A DNA stretch of 64,000 bases, taken from JACKNG01 sp040220855. Lineage in GTDB: Bacteria; Pseudomonadota; Gammaproteobacteria; Ga0077536. Both the position numbers and the translations under genes were made by a program. The notes under the pieces were generated by a model that had not been told where the DNA came from, ran no database searches, and saw nothing but the letters and a program-made list of their open reading frames with translations. The DNA lies in the NCBI GenBank assembly GCA_040220855.1, contig JAVJVZ010000079.1, positions 48,504-112,503 of the forward strand, written 5' to 3'. Shown here piece after piece: positions 42,324 through 50,594 of the stretch (its first letter is position 1; each line of letters starts with the position of its first letter).

Positions 42324-43349
42324 TCAGGTGTCGCGGAAGGCCGGCATTACGTGGCGCGCGAACAGCGCGTTGGAGCGTCCGCTCTTGGCGGCGTCGAGGC
42401 CGGCGAAGTGGGTGGAGAGGATGAAATCGGTGCAGGCGTACTCGCTGCGGAAGGCGGCGAGCTTGTCGGCGACCTGGTCGGGCGTGCCGATCATGAGTGC
42501 CGCATCGGCGAAGGCGGAGCCGCGGATTTCGCCCGGTGTGCGGAACGGCAGGGGCTGGTCATCGCCGGCGACGTCGGCAGCTTCGCCGAGCACGCGTTCG
42601 TAGTAGCCGAACACGTGGAAGAGATGCTCGGCGACGTCCTCCCACGCCTGGTCCTCGCTCTCCGCGCAATACACCATGCGCAGCTGGGCGATACGGAAGT
42701 CGGCCGGATCGCGACCGAGCTCGCGCAGCGTGTCGAGATAGAGCGGCGCCGGGTCCGGCCCGAGCGTCGTCATGAGATGCGCGCCCAGGGTCGCCGCGCG
42801 GCGGATGGCCTTCGGCCCGCGTGCACCAATCCACAGCGGCGGGTGCGGCTGCTGCACCGGGCGTGGCGAGAGCGTCATGTCACGCGTCTGCGTGAAGCGC
42901 CCGTCGAAGCTGACGTGCTCCTCGGTGAACAGGCGCCGCATCAGCGCGACGCCCTCTTCGAGCCGCGCCGCGCGTTCGCGCCGATCGACACAGAAGGCAT
43001 TGAACTCGTCGTGGGTATAGCCCTGGCCGACACCGAGATCGAAGCGGCCATTGGAGAGGATGTCGGCCAGGGTGACATCCTCGGCCGCGCGCACGGGATG
43101 GATGAACGGCAGCAGCATCACGAAGGTGCCGATACGGATGCGCGACGTCACCGCGGCCACCGCGGCGGCCATCGACAACGAGGCGGGGTTGTAGGCATCG
43201 TCGGTGAAATGGTGCTCGGTCAACCACACGTGATCGAAGCCGAGCTGCTCCGCCTCGACCATCTGGTCGAGCATGGCGCGGTAGAACACCGGCGGATCGA
43301 CGTGCCAGCGCCGCGGATTGCGGAAGTCGTACATGAGACCAAAGCGCAT
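42324..43349 (-). CDS. LLM class flavin-dependent oxidoreductase
   Basis: A 341-residue luciferase-like monooxygenase with the same architecture as that at 38598 (FDHVWLTEHHFTDDAYNPASL, TSRIRIGTFVMLLPFIHPVRAAEDVTLADILSNGRFDLGVGQGY, PPLWIGARGPKAIRRAATLG). They are diverged paralogues, not a recent copy. The start at 43349 follows GGGAGGGCTCTGTG. The gene ends just past the second copy of the 21-bp direct repeat. Substrate unknown. Confidence 0.87.
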   Translation of the reverse strand: MRFGLMYDFRNPRRWHVDPPVFYRAMLDQMVEAEQLGFDHVWLTEHHFTDDAYNPASLSMAAAVAAVTSRIRIGTFVMLLPFIHPVRAAEDVTLADILSNGRFDLGVGQGYTHDEFNAFCVDRRERAARLEEGVALMRRLFTEEHVSFDGRFTQTRDMTLSPRPVQQPHPPLWIGARGPKAIRRAATLGAHLMTTLGPDPAPLYLDTLRELGRDPADFRIAQLRMVYCAESEDQAWEDVAEHLFHVFGYYERVLGEAADVAGDDQPLPFRTPGEIRGSAFADAALMIGTPDQVADKLAAFRSEYACTDFILSTHFAGLDAAKSGRSNALFARHVMPAFRDT

Positions 43350-43442
43350 CACAGAGCCCTCCCCGAGCTGATGACATGGCGGTCGCGCGCAGACCACCCT
43401 CCCCGGTACACGCGCCAACACTCATTCAGCATATAGCGCTGC

Positions 43443-43463
43443 CGGCGCCTCACCAAGGCGCCG
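43443..43463 (-). terminator. Short hairpin after the GGDEF-EAL gene
   Basis: CGGCGCC (43443-43449) pairs with GGCGCCG (43457-43463) over a 7-base loop, 23 bases beyond the stop of the signalling gene on the minus strand. No clear T-tract follows, so termination here is only a possibility. Confidence 0.35.
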
Positions 43464-43485
43464 CACCGGGTTGCCGGTGGCCGTC

Positions 43486-45276
43486 TCAGGCGACGGCGTC
43501 GTGCGCCGCTGCGCCGAGCGCCTCGTTCGCCGCCGGCAGCTCGGCGAGCGGCAGCGGGCGACTGAACAGGAATCCCTGGGCGAGGTCGCAGCCGAGCTCG
43601 CGCAGGCGTGCCGCCTGCTCGGGTGACTCGATACCCTCGGCGACGACCGCGTGCCCGAGGCTGTGGCCGAGGCCGATGATCGTATTGGCGATGAGGGCCT
43701 TGCCGTCCGTCGCCGACAGTGCCGCGACGAAGGTGCGGTCGATCTTGATCTTGCCGACCGGGAATCGTTGCAGGTAGGCCAATGACGAGTAGCCGGTACC
43801 GAAGTCGTCGATCGCGACCGCGATGCCGTGGGCAGCGAGCCGGGTAAGGGTCGCCAGGGCGTGCTCGGTATCGGCCATCAACACGCCTTCGGTGATCTCG
43901 ATCTCGAGACGCGTGCCGAGCGCGGCGAGGTGATCACTCGTGCGGCACAGCTTCTCGGCCAGTGTCGCGTCGCGGAACTGTACCGGCGAGACGTTGACGG
44001 CGAGCGCACGCGGGCGCCGCGCGGCCGGCCACGCCGCACAGTCGGCGCACACCTGTTCGAGGAGGAGATCGCTGATCGCCGTGATCAGGCCGGCCTCCTC
44101 GGCGGTCTCGATGAACTCGCCCGGCAAGGTGAGGCCGTGCTGCGGGTGCTGCCAGCGCAGCAGCGTTTCGTAACCCGCGATGCTGCCATCGGTGAGGTTG
44201 ATCACCGGCTGGTAGTGCGCCACGAACTGGCGTTGCTCGATGGCCTCGCGCAGGGCCTGCACCACGCGCTGGCGGCGCAGCAGCATCGATCCCATCTCGT
44301 CGGAGTAGCAGCGCCAGCCACAACCGCCGGCGCGCTTGCTCACGTACATCGCGAGATCGGCGCGCTTGAGCAGCTCGGCGGCGTTATCGCCGTCGTGCGG
44401 GAACACGGCAATGCCGAGACTGGCCCGGATGGCGAGTTCGTGACCGCCGACGAGCCGTGCCTCGCGCAGCTTGTCGATGATCTTGTGCGCCAGTACCTCG
44501 GCCCCGTGCGGCGAGGCGAGATCGGTCTGGATCACGGCGAACTCGTCGCCGCCGAGACGCGCGGCCGTGTCGGTGGCACGCAGGCAGCCACGCACGCGAT
44601 GCGCTACCTCGCGCAGCAACGCGTCGCCAACGTCGTGCCCATAGGTATCGTTGACGTGCTTGAAGTCGTCGATGTCGATCAACATCACTGCGCACATGCT
44701 GGCGTGGCGGCGCGCATGCTCGACCGCCATGTGCACGCGATCCTGGAACAACGAACGGTTGGCGAGGCCGGTCAGCGCGTCATGGAAGGCCAGGTGGCGT
44801 GCCTGGTCCTGCGTGCGCATGAGCTCGGCGGTGAGCGCGTGCAGCTCCTCGGCCTGTGCGCGCAGTTTGAACTCCCGCTCCTGCGCGGCCGAGATATCAC
44901 TCACGTTGATCACGCAACCGCGCCGGTTGCTGTCGGCGTCGAGCTTGATTGCGCCCACCGATACGTACTGGTGCATGCGCGCAACCGCGCCGCTGCCGTT
45001 GCGCACGCGCTCGAGCGGCAGGGGATGGTGATTGAGCCGTGGCGAGAGCACGGCGCTGAGGCCGCCGCGCAGGGCGTCGTCGACGGCATCGAGCAGCCGT
45101 GTCGAAATGCCGCTTCCGAACACGTCGACCAGGCGGCGCCCGCGTACGGTGGTAGCGGGCAGCCCTGTGGCATGCGCCATCCACGCATTCCAGGTGCGAA
45201 TGGCGCCGTCGCCATCGACCACGATCACACCAGCGTGACAGGCATCGAGAATCTGCTCGAGGGGCGCCGTGGTCAT
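43486..45276 (-). CDS. PAS-GGDEF-EAL cyclic-di-GMP enzyme
   Basis: A 596-residue three-domain protein. PAS-type sensor (1-125; ILDACHAGVIVVDGDGAIRTWNAWM), GGDEF domain (about 165-330) with RLGGDEFAVIQ and an RxxD inhibitory site (RATD) five residues before GGDEF, and EAL domain (340-590) with ETLLRW, NVSPVQF, EITEG, DDFGTGYSSLAY and AEGIES motifs present. Both active sites look intact, so it may make or break cyclic-di-GMP depending on input. Last gene of an operon with a receiver and a CheC-like protein, whose gene ends 7 bases upstream. No signal peptide or membrane helix; cytosolic. Confidence 0.9.
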   Translation of the reverse strand: MTTAPLEQILDACHAGVIVVDGDGAIRTWNAWMAHATGLPATTVRGRRLVDVFGSGISTRLLDAVDDALRGGLSAVLSPRLNHHPLPLERVRNGSGAVARMHQYVSVGAIKLDADSNRRGCVINVSDISAAQEREFKLRAQAEELHALTAELMRTQDQARHLAFHDALTGLANRSLFQDRVHMAVEHARRHASMCAVMLIDIDDFKHVNDTYGHDVGDALLREVAHRVRGCLRATDTAARLGGDEFAVIQTDLASPHGAEVLAHKIIDKLREARLVGGHELAIRASLGIAVFPHDGDNAAELLKRADLAMYVSKRAGGCGWRCYSDEMGSMLLRRQRVVQALREAIEQRQFVAHYQPVINLTDGSIAGYETLLRWQHPQHGLTLPGEFIETAEEAGLITAISDLLLEQVCADCAAWPAARRPRALAVNVSPVQFRDATLAEKLCRTSDHLAALGTRLEIEITEGVLMADTEHALATLTRLAAHGIAVAIDDFGTGYSSLAYLQRFPVGKIKIDRTFVAALSATDGKALIANTIIGLGHSLGHAVVAEGIESPEQAARLRELGCDLAQGFLFSRPLPLAELPAANEALGAAAHDAVA

Positions 45277-45283
45277 GTCCGAC

Positions 45284-45901
45284 TCAGGCGGCCGCTATCG
45301 TCAGGCCGCGCGCGCGCAGGGCCTGAAGCAGGCCACGCAACGCGGCGTCGCTCAAGGTGAGCGCGAGATGACCGGCAACGTCGTCGTTGCGCAGGGCGAA
45401 GTCGATGCGTGCGACCAGCGCGCGGCCATCGCGCGCGGACATGCAGGCCGGTAACAGCTCGGCTGGCAGACCGCGCGCAAAGCGCGGTAGCGACGTCTGG
45501 AAAGACTGCCCGAGCACCGCGCCGATGGCACGCAGGCAGCAGTTGAGCAGAATGCTGCCGACCTCGGTCATGACCTCTTGTTCGAGACCCGCATCATCTT
45601 CTGCACAAACCTCGTCGCGCAGAATGCCACGGACCAGGTTCATGCTGTGCTCGATGAAGAAGATCAGGGTACCCTCACCGCTGCAGGCACCAACGAACTC
45701 CTTCGAGATGGTCACCAGCAGGCCATCTTCGTCGTGGCCGGCGAACTGCTCGAGATAATCGACGGCGTCGATGACCTCGAGCGCCGGGATCGACATCAAC
45801 ACCTCGGTGCGCGCCATTTCGCTGAGCGCAGCCGCGGCGTGTCCCATGGCGATGTTCAGGACCTCGCCGAGCGCGTCAGCATCAAGCGCCTCGAGTTCCA
45901 T
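45284..45901 (-). CDS. CheC-like phosphatase
   Basis: A 205-residue CheC/CheX-family protein, which dephosphorylates receiver domains. The first active-site helix has D9-x3-E13-x2-N16 with P39 (N16-x22-P39), matching the CheC consensus. The second copy (EQEVMTEVGSILLNC) has Ser where the catalytic Asn should be and Glu for the Asp/Ser, so only one site is likely active. In the same operon are a CheY-like receiver (15 bases upstream) and a cyclic-di-GMP enzyme. No CheA, CheD or receptor gene is nearby. Confidence 0.83.
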   Translation of the reverse strand: MELEALDADALGEVLNIAMGHAAAALSEMARTEVLMSIPALEVIDAVDYLEQFAGHDEDGLLVTISKEFVGACSGEGTLIFFIEHSMNLVRGILRDEVCAEDDAGLEQEVMTEVGSILLNCCLRAIGAVLGQSFQTSLPRFARGLPAELLPACMSARDGRALVARIDFALRNDDVAGHLALTLSDAALRGLLQALRARGLTIAAA

Positions 45902-45916
45902 GTTGTTCCTCTCCTG

Positions 45917-46270
45917 TCATCTCTCGACGAATTCGGCGATCGCCGTGGCGGTAATCGGCTTGGCGATGAAGCCGATCCCCGCCGCAGCGGCCCGCTCGCG
46001 TACGGCGGCCTGGACGTTGGCAGTAAGCAGCGTGATGCGCGCCGCAGGCTGGCGGCGATGCAGGCGGCGCGCGAGCTCGAGGCCGTTCAGGCCCGGCATG
46101 TTGAAGTCCACCGTCATGACGTCGAAGGCCGTCGCCTCGCTGAGCACGAGCGCCTCGCTCGCGTCGGCAGCTTCGTGCACGGCGAGGTCGGCGCAGGCCT
46201 GTGTCGCGTAGCGCCGCACCAGGGTGCGCGCGAGGCGACTGTCGTCGACGATGAGCAGTGTGCGAGGCAT
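45917..46270 (-). CDS. CheY-like single-domain response regulator
   Basis: A 117-residue receiver domain. LLIVDDSRLARTLVRR gives the acidic pair (D9/D10), VMTVDFNMPGLNGLELA the phosphorylated Asp near 54, ITLLTANVQ the switch Thr, and FIAKPI the conserved Lys. No output domain. First gene of the operon; its promoter region carries a GATAAC tandem repeat (see findings). The natural phosphatase is likely the CheC-like protein encoded next. Its kinase is not in the window. Confidence 0.9.
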   Translation of the reverse strand: MPRTLLIVDDSRLARTLVRRYATQACADLAVHEAADASEALVLSEATAFDVMTVDFNMPGLNGLELARRLHRRQPAARITLLTANVQAAVRERAAAAGIGFIAKPITATAIAEFVER

Positions 46271-46384
46271 GACGTAGCTGGCCGTCCGTTATCGTTATCG
46301 TTGTCGTGCCGGAACGGCGCAAGGGCACCGCCCGTCATTGCGGCTAGCGGCGTGCCACGACGAATCTTGAAACGGGGACGGCGG

Positions 46385-47479
46385 TCAGACGAAGGGTTCG
46401 CAAGGCAGGTCGAGCGCGGCGGCGACGGCCGCGCAGCGTACCCGGCCGGCATGCACGTTGACGCCCCTGGCGAAGCCCGCGTCGGCGCGCAGCGCGTCGA
46501 GACCCTGCGCCGCGAGGCGTCTCACGTAGGGCAGCGTCGCCGTGGTGAGCGCCTGGGTCGAGGTACGCGGGTACGCGCCCGGCATGTTGGTCACACAGTA
46601 ATGCAACACCTCGCACTCGGTGTACACGGGGTCGGAGTGGGAGGTTGGGCGCGACGTCTCGATGCAGCCACCCTGGTCGATGCTGACATCGACGATCACG
46701 CTGCCGGGTTGCATGTCGGCTACCATCGCGCGTGTCAGCACGTGCGGCGCTCGCGCGCCCTTGAGCAGCACCGCGCCGACCACCAGATCGGCGCGCGCCG
46801 CTGCCGCGGCGAGTTCATCGGGACCGGACTGGATCACCTGCAGCCCCTCGCCCACCGCCGACTTCAACGCGCCTTCGCGCTCGAGGTGCCGAGTCGCCAC
46901 GCTTACACGTGCGCCCATGCCGAGCGCAGCGAGCGCGGCGTGGCGCCCGACCACGCCGTCACCAATCACGAGCACCTCGCCGTAGCTGCGTCCGAGCACG
47001 GTGCCGAGCAGCATGCCGCGTCCGCCCTGCCCGCGCGCGAGGTAGAAGCCGCCCATGATCACCGCCATGCTGCCGGCCACCGCGCTCATCGGCGCGAGCA
47101 ACGGCAGGCTGCCATCGGCCTGTTCGACGGTCTCGTAGGCGATCGCCGTGGTGCCGCTGTCGAGCAGTGCCGTGGTCAGCGCTGCGTCGACGCCCGCAAG
47201 ATGCAGGTAGGTGAACAGCAGCTGCCCGCCCAGCCGCGGATACTCGCTAGCCAGCGGCTCCTTGATCTTGACCACGAGCTCAGTGGCCCAGGCGTCGGCC
47301 GCGCTGCCAAGGGTCGCCCCCGCGGCGAGGTACTGCGCGTCGTCGTAACCCGAGCCCACCCCTGCCGCGTGTTCGACACGCACCACGTGGCCGTCGCCGA
47401 CCAATGCCGCGACGCCGGCCGGCGTCAGTGCCACACGATTCTCGCGATCCTTGATTTCACGCGGCACGCCGATAAGCAT
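46385..47479 (-). CDS. ald: Alanine dehydrogenase
   Basis: A 364-residue L-alanine dehydrogenase (EC 1.4.1.1). Family landmarks: MLIGVPREIKDRENRVALTPAGVAALV at the start, KIKEPLASEYPRL near residue 75, the NAD-binding VLVIGDGVVGRHAALAALGMGARVSV near 170, and DVSIDQGGCIETSRPTSHSDPVY near 270. It reversibly deaminates alanine to pyruvate with NAD, in the cytosol. Length is typical (about 370). Monocistronic by spacing; it is not linked functionally to the signalling operon beyond it. Confidence 0.93.
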   Translation of the reverse strand: MLIGVPREIKDRENRVALTPAGVAALVGDGHVVRVEHAAGVGSGYDDAQYLAAGATLGSAADAWATELVVKIKEPLASEYPRLGGQLLFTYLHLAGVDAALTTALLDSGTTAIAYETVEQADGSLPLLAPMSAVAGSMAVIMGGFYLARGQGGRGMLLGTVLGRSYGEVLVIGDGVVGRHAALAALGMGARVSVATRHLEREGALKSAVGEGLQVIQSGPDELAAAAARADLVVGAVLLKGARAPHVLTRAMVADMQPGSVIVDVSIDQGGCIETSRPTSHSDPVYTECEVLHYCVTNMPGAYPRTSTQALTTATLPYVRRLAAQGLDALRADAGFARGVNVHAGRVRCAAVAAALDLPCEPFV

Positions 47480-47565
47480 GAGCAGACTTCCTCGTCGGAG
47501 CAGCAGGTCGAGTGTGCGCCGCGGGTCGCGCCCACGGCGTGATCGGGATCAGGCGCGCCCGGCTT

Positions 47566-49080
47566 TCAGTCGCGTGGCAGCTGGTGCTTGAGCAGCTTGC
47601 CGGTGGCATTGTGCGGCAGCTCGTCGACGAAGCGCACCGAGCGCGGCACCTTGTACTTCGCGAGATTGGCGTAGCAATGATCGATGACCGCCTTCTCGCT
47701 CAGCGTCGCGCCGGGCTCGGCGAGCACGAAGGCGCGTCCGACCTCGCCCCAGGTCTCGTCCGGCACCCCGATCACGGCACACTCGGCGACGCCCGCGAGG
47801 TCGTAGAGCACGTTCTCGATCTCGGCCGGGTAGACGTTCTCGCCACCGGAAATGAACATGTCTTTCCAGCGGTCGACGATGTAGTAGAAGCCCTCGTCGT
47901 CGACGTACGCCGCGTCGCCGGTCTTCAGCCAGCCATCGACGAAGCTCGTCGCGTTGGCTTCCGGGCGCCGCCAGTAGCCGGGCGTGACCTGCGGCCCGCG
48001 GATCTGCAGCTCGCCGGTCGCGCCGGTCGGCAGCGGGCGGTCGTGCTCGTCGCAGATGCGCATCTCGTTGTGCAGCACCTTGCGTCCCGATGAGCCGATC
48101 TTGCGCAGCGCGTCGGGCTTGTCGAGCAGGGTGCCGACAGTGCAGGTCTCGGTCATGCCCCAGCCCTGCTGCAGCAGCAGGTTCTTCTCGGCGTAGGTCT
48201 CGAGCAACGACAGCGGCGCGGCCGCGCCACCGATGCCGACACTGGTGACGTGGGAGAAATCCGCCTCGGCGAACTCCGGCAGCTGCGCCATGAAGAGGAA
48301 ATTGGTCGGTACGCCGAAAGTGTGGCTGACACCGCTGCCCGCGTCGGTGAGCAGGCGCAGGCACTCGCGCGGGTCGAACTGGCGCATCACCGTGACCGTG
48401 GCACCGAGGTGGAAGCAGGGAAAGGCATACACGCACAGCCCGCCGACATGGAACTGCGGCAGGTAGACGAGCGCATGCGAGCGGCGTGTGAGCTCCGCCT
48501 TCATGGTGCAGTTGATGTTGTTGAACAGGTGATTCTGGTAGGTGAGCTGGGCGCCCTTGGGGCGGCCGGTGGTGCCCGAGGTGTACATCAGCACCCACAC
48601 GTCGTCGAGGGCTCGCGGCACCGCTACTGCCGGCGCGTCGCAGCCGTCGATGACGCTCTCGTAGGCGCTTGGCGCGCCGTCGCGCATCTCGAGCAGGCGC
48701 GGAATGCCGCAACGCCGCTCGAGCTCCTGTGCCGGCTCGGCGAAATCGGCGCCGTGGATGAGCAGGCGCGTGTCAGCGTCGTTGAGGATGAACTCGAGCT
48801 CGGGCACCGCGAGCCGCCAGTTGAGCGGCAGTACCATGACCCCGGCACGGCTCCCGGCGAAGAAGATCTCGTAGGTGTCGGTGGTGTTGTGCGCGAGCAC
48901 GCTGATGCGGTCGCCCGGTGCCACGCCGACATCGTGCACCAGCCAGGCCGCGAGCCGGTCGACGCGGGCATGCATCTCGGCATAGGTGTAGCGGCGCCCG
49001 GAATGCAGGTCCGTCATCGCGAGCGCGTCCGGCGTGAACGCCGCGTGGTGCGCAATCCAGTCGTGTTGCGGCAACGTCAT
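47566..49080 (-). CDS. Acyl-CoA ligase (AMP-binding, fatty-acid-CoA ligase type)
   Basis: A 504-residue ANL adenylating enzyme. YTSGTTGRPKGAQLTYQN (P-loop region near residue 160), GWGMTETCTVGTLL near 290, and YIVDRWKDMFISGGENVYPAEIENVLYDL near 400 with GKLLKHQL near the end, including the catalytic lysine. Substrates of relatives are medium or long-chain, or steroid-side-chain and aromatic acids. The start at 49080 is preceded by GGGGAGAATTTC. Divergent from an HSL-type esterase gene across 154 bases, which suggests joint use in lipid-ester breakdown. Confidence 0.9.
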   Translation of the reverse strand: MTLPQHDWIAHHAAFTPDALAMTDLHSGRRYTYAEMHARVDRLAAWLVHDVGVAPGDRISVLAHNTTDTYEIFFAGSRAGVMVLPLNWRLAVPELEFILNDADTRLLIHGADFAEPAQELERRCGIPRLLEMRDGAPSAYESVIDGCDAPAVAVPRALDDVWVLMYTSGTTGRPKGAQLTYQNHLFNNINCTMKAELTRRSHALVYLPQFHVGGLCVYAFPCFHLGATVTVMRQFDPRECLRLLTDAGSGVSHTFGVPTNFLFMAQLPEFAEADFSHVTSVGIGGAAAPLSLLETYAEKNLLLQQGWGMTETCTVGTLLDKPDALRKIGSSGRKVLHNEMRICDEHDRPLPTGATGELQIRGPQVTPGYWRRPEANATSFVDGWLKTGDAAYVDDEGFYYIVDRWKDMFISGGENVYPAEIENVLYDLAGVAECAVIGVPDETWGEVGRAFVLAEPGATLSEKAVIDHCYANLAKYKVPRSVRFVDELPHNATGKLLKHQLPRD

Positions 49081-49152
49081 GAAATTCTCCCCTCGGAATG
49101 GCGCGCCCGTGGCGCACCGTTGGCGGTACCGGGTGCTCATGGTGCCGAGCGC

Positions 49153-49182
49153 TTTCACCAATGGCAATCACGCCGGTATAGT
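49153..49182 (+). promoter_or_regulatory. Sigma-70-like promoter candidate for the esterase gene
   Basis: TTTCAC (49153-49158), 18 bases, TATAGT (49177-49182), about 50 bases before the ATG at 49235. Confidence 0.4.
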
Positions 49183-49234
49183 CGGGGCGCGGCGCTCCGT
49201 GCCGCACGAGGTCACATCCGGGGAGGAAACGATC

Positions 49235-50143
49235 ATGGCAAGCCCGCAGGCCGCCGCACTGGACCACTTGTTCGACAGCTTTCTCGCCGCACTCGGCGCC
49301 AACCCCGACATGGGGCTGGATGAATTGCGCGACATGCTCGAGAAATGCGGCGACGTCGCCACCGATCCGGGCGGCGTCGACTACTTCGAGACCATGGCCG
49401 GATCCACGCCCTGCCTGTGGGCGGTGCCGAAAGGCTGTGCCGAGGACCGCGTGCTGCTCGCTTTCCACGGTGGCGGCTGCGTGACCGGCTCGCGCTACAG
49501 CCATCGCAAGCTGTTCGCCCACGTCGCCAAGGCGGTCGGCTGCCGCGCCCTCATCGCCGACTACGCGCGCGCCCCCGAACACCAGTTCCCCTCGCAGGTC
49601 GACGAAGGCCTCGCCCTCTACCGGTGGCTGCTGGCAGAGGGCTTTGCGCCCGGCCACGTCGCCACCATCGGCGACTCTGCCGGCGGCAACCTGTGCACGG
49701 CAGTGGTGCTCGCCGCGCGCGAACACGGCGTGCCGCTGCCGGCGGCGGTGATGCCGCTGTCACCGTGGTACGACATGGAGGCAACGGCGCCTTCGTTCGA
49801 GAGCAACGCCGGCAAGGACCGCCTGATCACGCGCGAACTCTCGCTCAACATGAGCGGCATGTACCTCGGTACGGCCTCGGCACGTGACGCGCTCGCCAAC
49901 CCGCTGCACGCCGATTACCGCGACTTCCCGCCGACCTACCTGCAGGTCGGCGGCTACGAGACCATCGTCGACGATGCCATCCGCGCGGCCGAACGTATGC
50001 GCGCAGCCGGGGTCGAGGTGAAGTGCGACGTGTTCCCGGAAATGCAGCACGTGTTCCAGTTCATGGCCGGGCGCGCACCCGAGGCCGATGATGCCATCGC
50101 GCGGCTCGCCGCCTGGGTGCGCCCCAAGCTCGGACTGGCCTGA
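49235..50143 (+). CDS. Alpha/beta hydrolase of the hormone-sensitive lipase family
   Basis: A 302-residue HSL-family esterase. Oxyanion-hole motif AFHGGGCVTGS near residue 75, nucleophile elbow GDSAGGNLCTAV near 148 with the catalytic serine, and a C-terminal His in EMQHVFQFM completing the triad. No signal peptide, so intracellular; substrates of relatives are short-chain esters, steryl acetates and similar. The start follows GGGGAGGAAACGATC. Next to the acyl-CoA ligase and upstream of a small helical protein and a phosphotransferase gene. Confidence 0.88.
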   Translation: MASPQAAALDHLFDSFLAALGANPDMGLDELRDMLEKCGDVATDPGGVDYFETMAGSTPCLWAVPKGCAEDRVLLAFHGGGCVTGSRYSHRKLFAHVAKAVGCRALIADYARAPEHQFPSQVDEGLALYRWLLAEGFAPGHVATIGDSAGGNLCTAVVLAAREHGVPLPAAVMPLSPWYDMEATAPSFESNAGKDRLITRELSLNMSGMYLGTASARDALANPLHADYRDFPPTYLQVGGYETIVDDAIRAAERMRAAGVEVKCDVFPEMQHVFQFMAGRAPEADDAIARLAAWVRPKLGLA

Positions 50144-50180
50144 CTTCGCCGCGCACCAGGGACGGCCCGGGACCCGCGCC

Positions 50181-50594
50181 ATGCAACATGCCGACCTGCT
50201 CGAACGCATCGCCACCACCCTGCGCGAAGTCGTAGGGCCGGCGGTGGGCGACGACTACGCGAAGACGCAGGCCTACATGGCCGCGGTGATACTCGGCAAA
50301 CTTGCCGGCGAGGTCCGCGCGCAGCGTAGCGATGCTGCCGCCGACGCCGCCGACCTCGATGCCCTGCTCGCCGACCTGCGCGCCGCGGCTGCGCAGGCAC
50401 CGCTGCCGCGCGCACTCAACGCGGCCCTCGAGGCGCTCGCACGCGAGCGCAGCGAGGCCCACCTCGCACGTCTCGTCGAGGAACTCCACGCCGCGCACGA
50501 AGCGCTCGGCGCGGCACGCAGCGGCGCCCTGCTCGGGCGCGTGCGCGAGACACTGCGCGCACGCCTCGATCGTGCGCTGGCCTGGTCCGCATGA
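50181..50594 (+). CDS. Small helical protein of unknown function (DUF6285-like)
   Basis: A 137-residue, all-helical, Ala/Arg/Leu-rich protein without a recognised motif. Pattern and position (directly upstream of an APH-like phosphotransferase, overlapping it by ATGA at 50591-50594) resemble DUF6285 proteins, which usually accompany such kinases, but I cannot confirm membership. Possible role as a partner or stabiliser of the kinase. Confidence 0.6.
   Translation: MQHADLLERIATTLREVVGPAVGDDYAKTQAYMAAVILGKLAGEVRAQRSDAAADAADLDALLADLRAAAAQAPLPRALNAALEALARERSEAHLARLVEELHAAHEALGAARSGALLGRVRETLRARLDRALAWSA

Noticed and set aside
45758..47542. Long open frame across the signalling and alanine dehydrogenase genes on the plus strand
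   Set aside because: Both minus-strand genes in this area show intact catalytic motifs; the plus frame has none.
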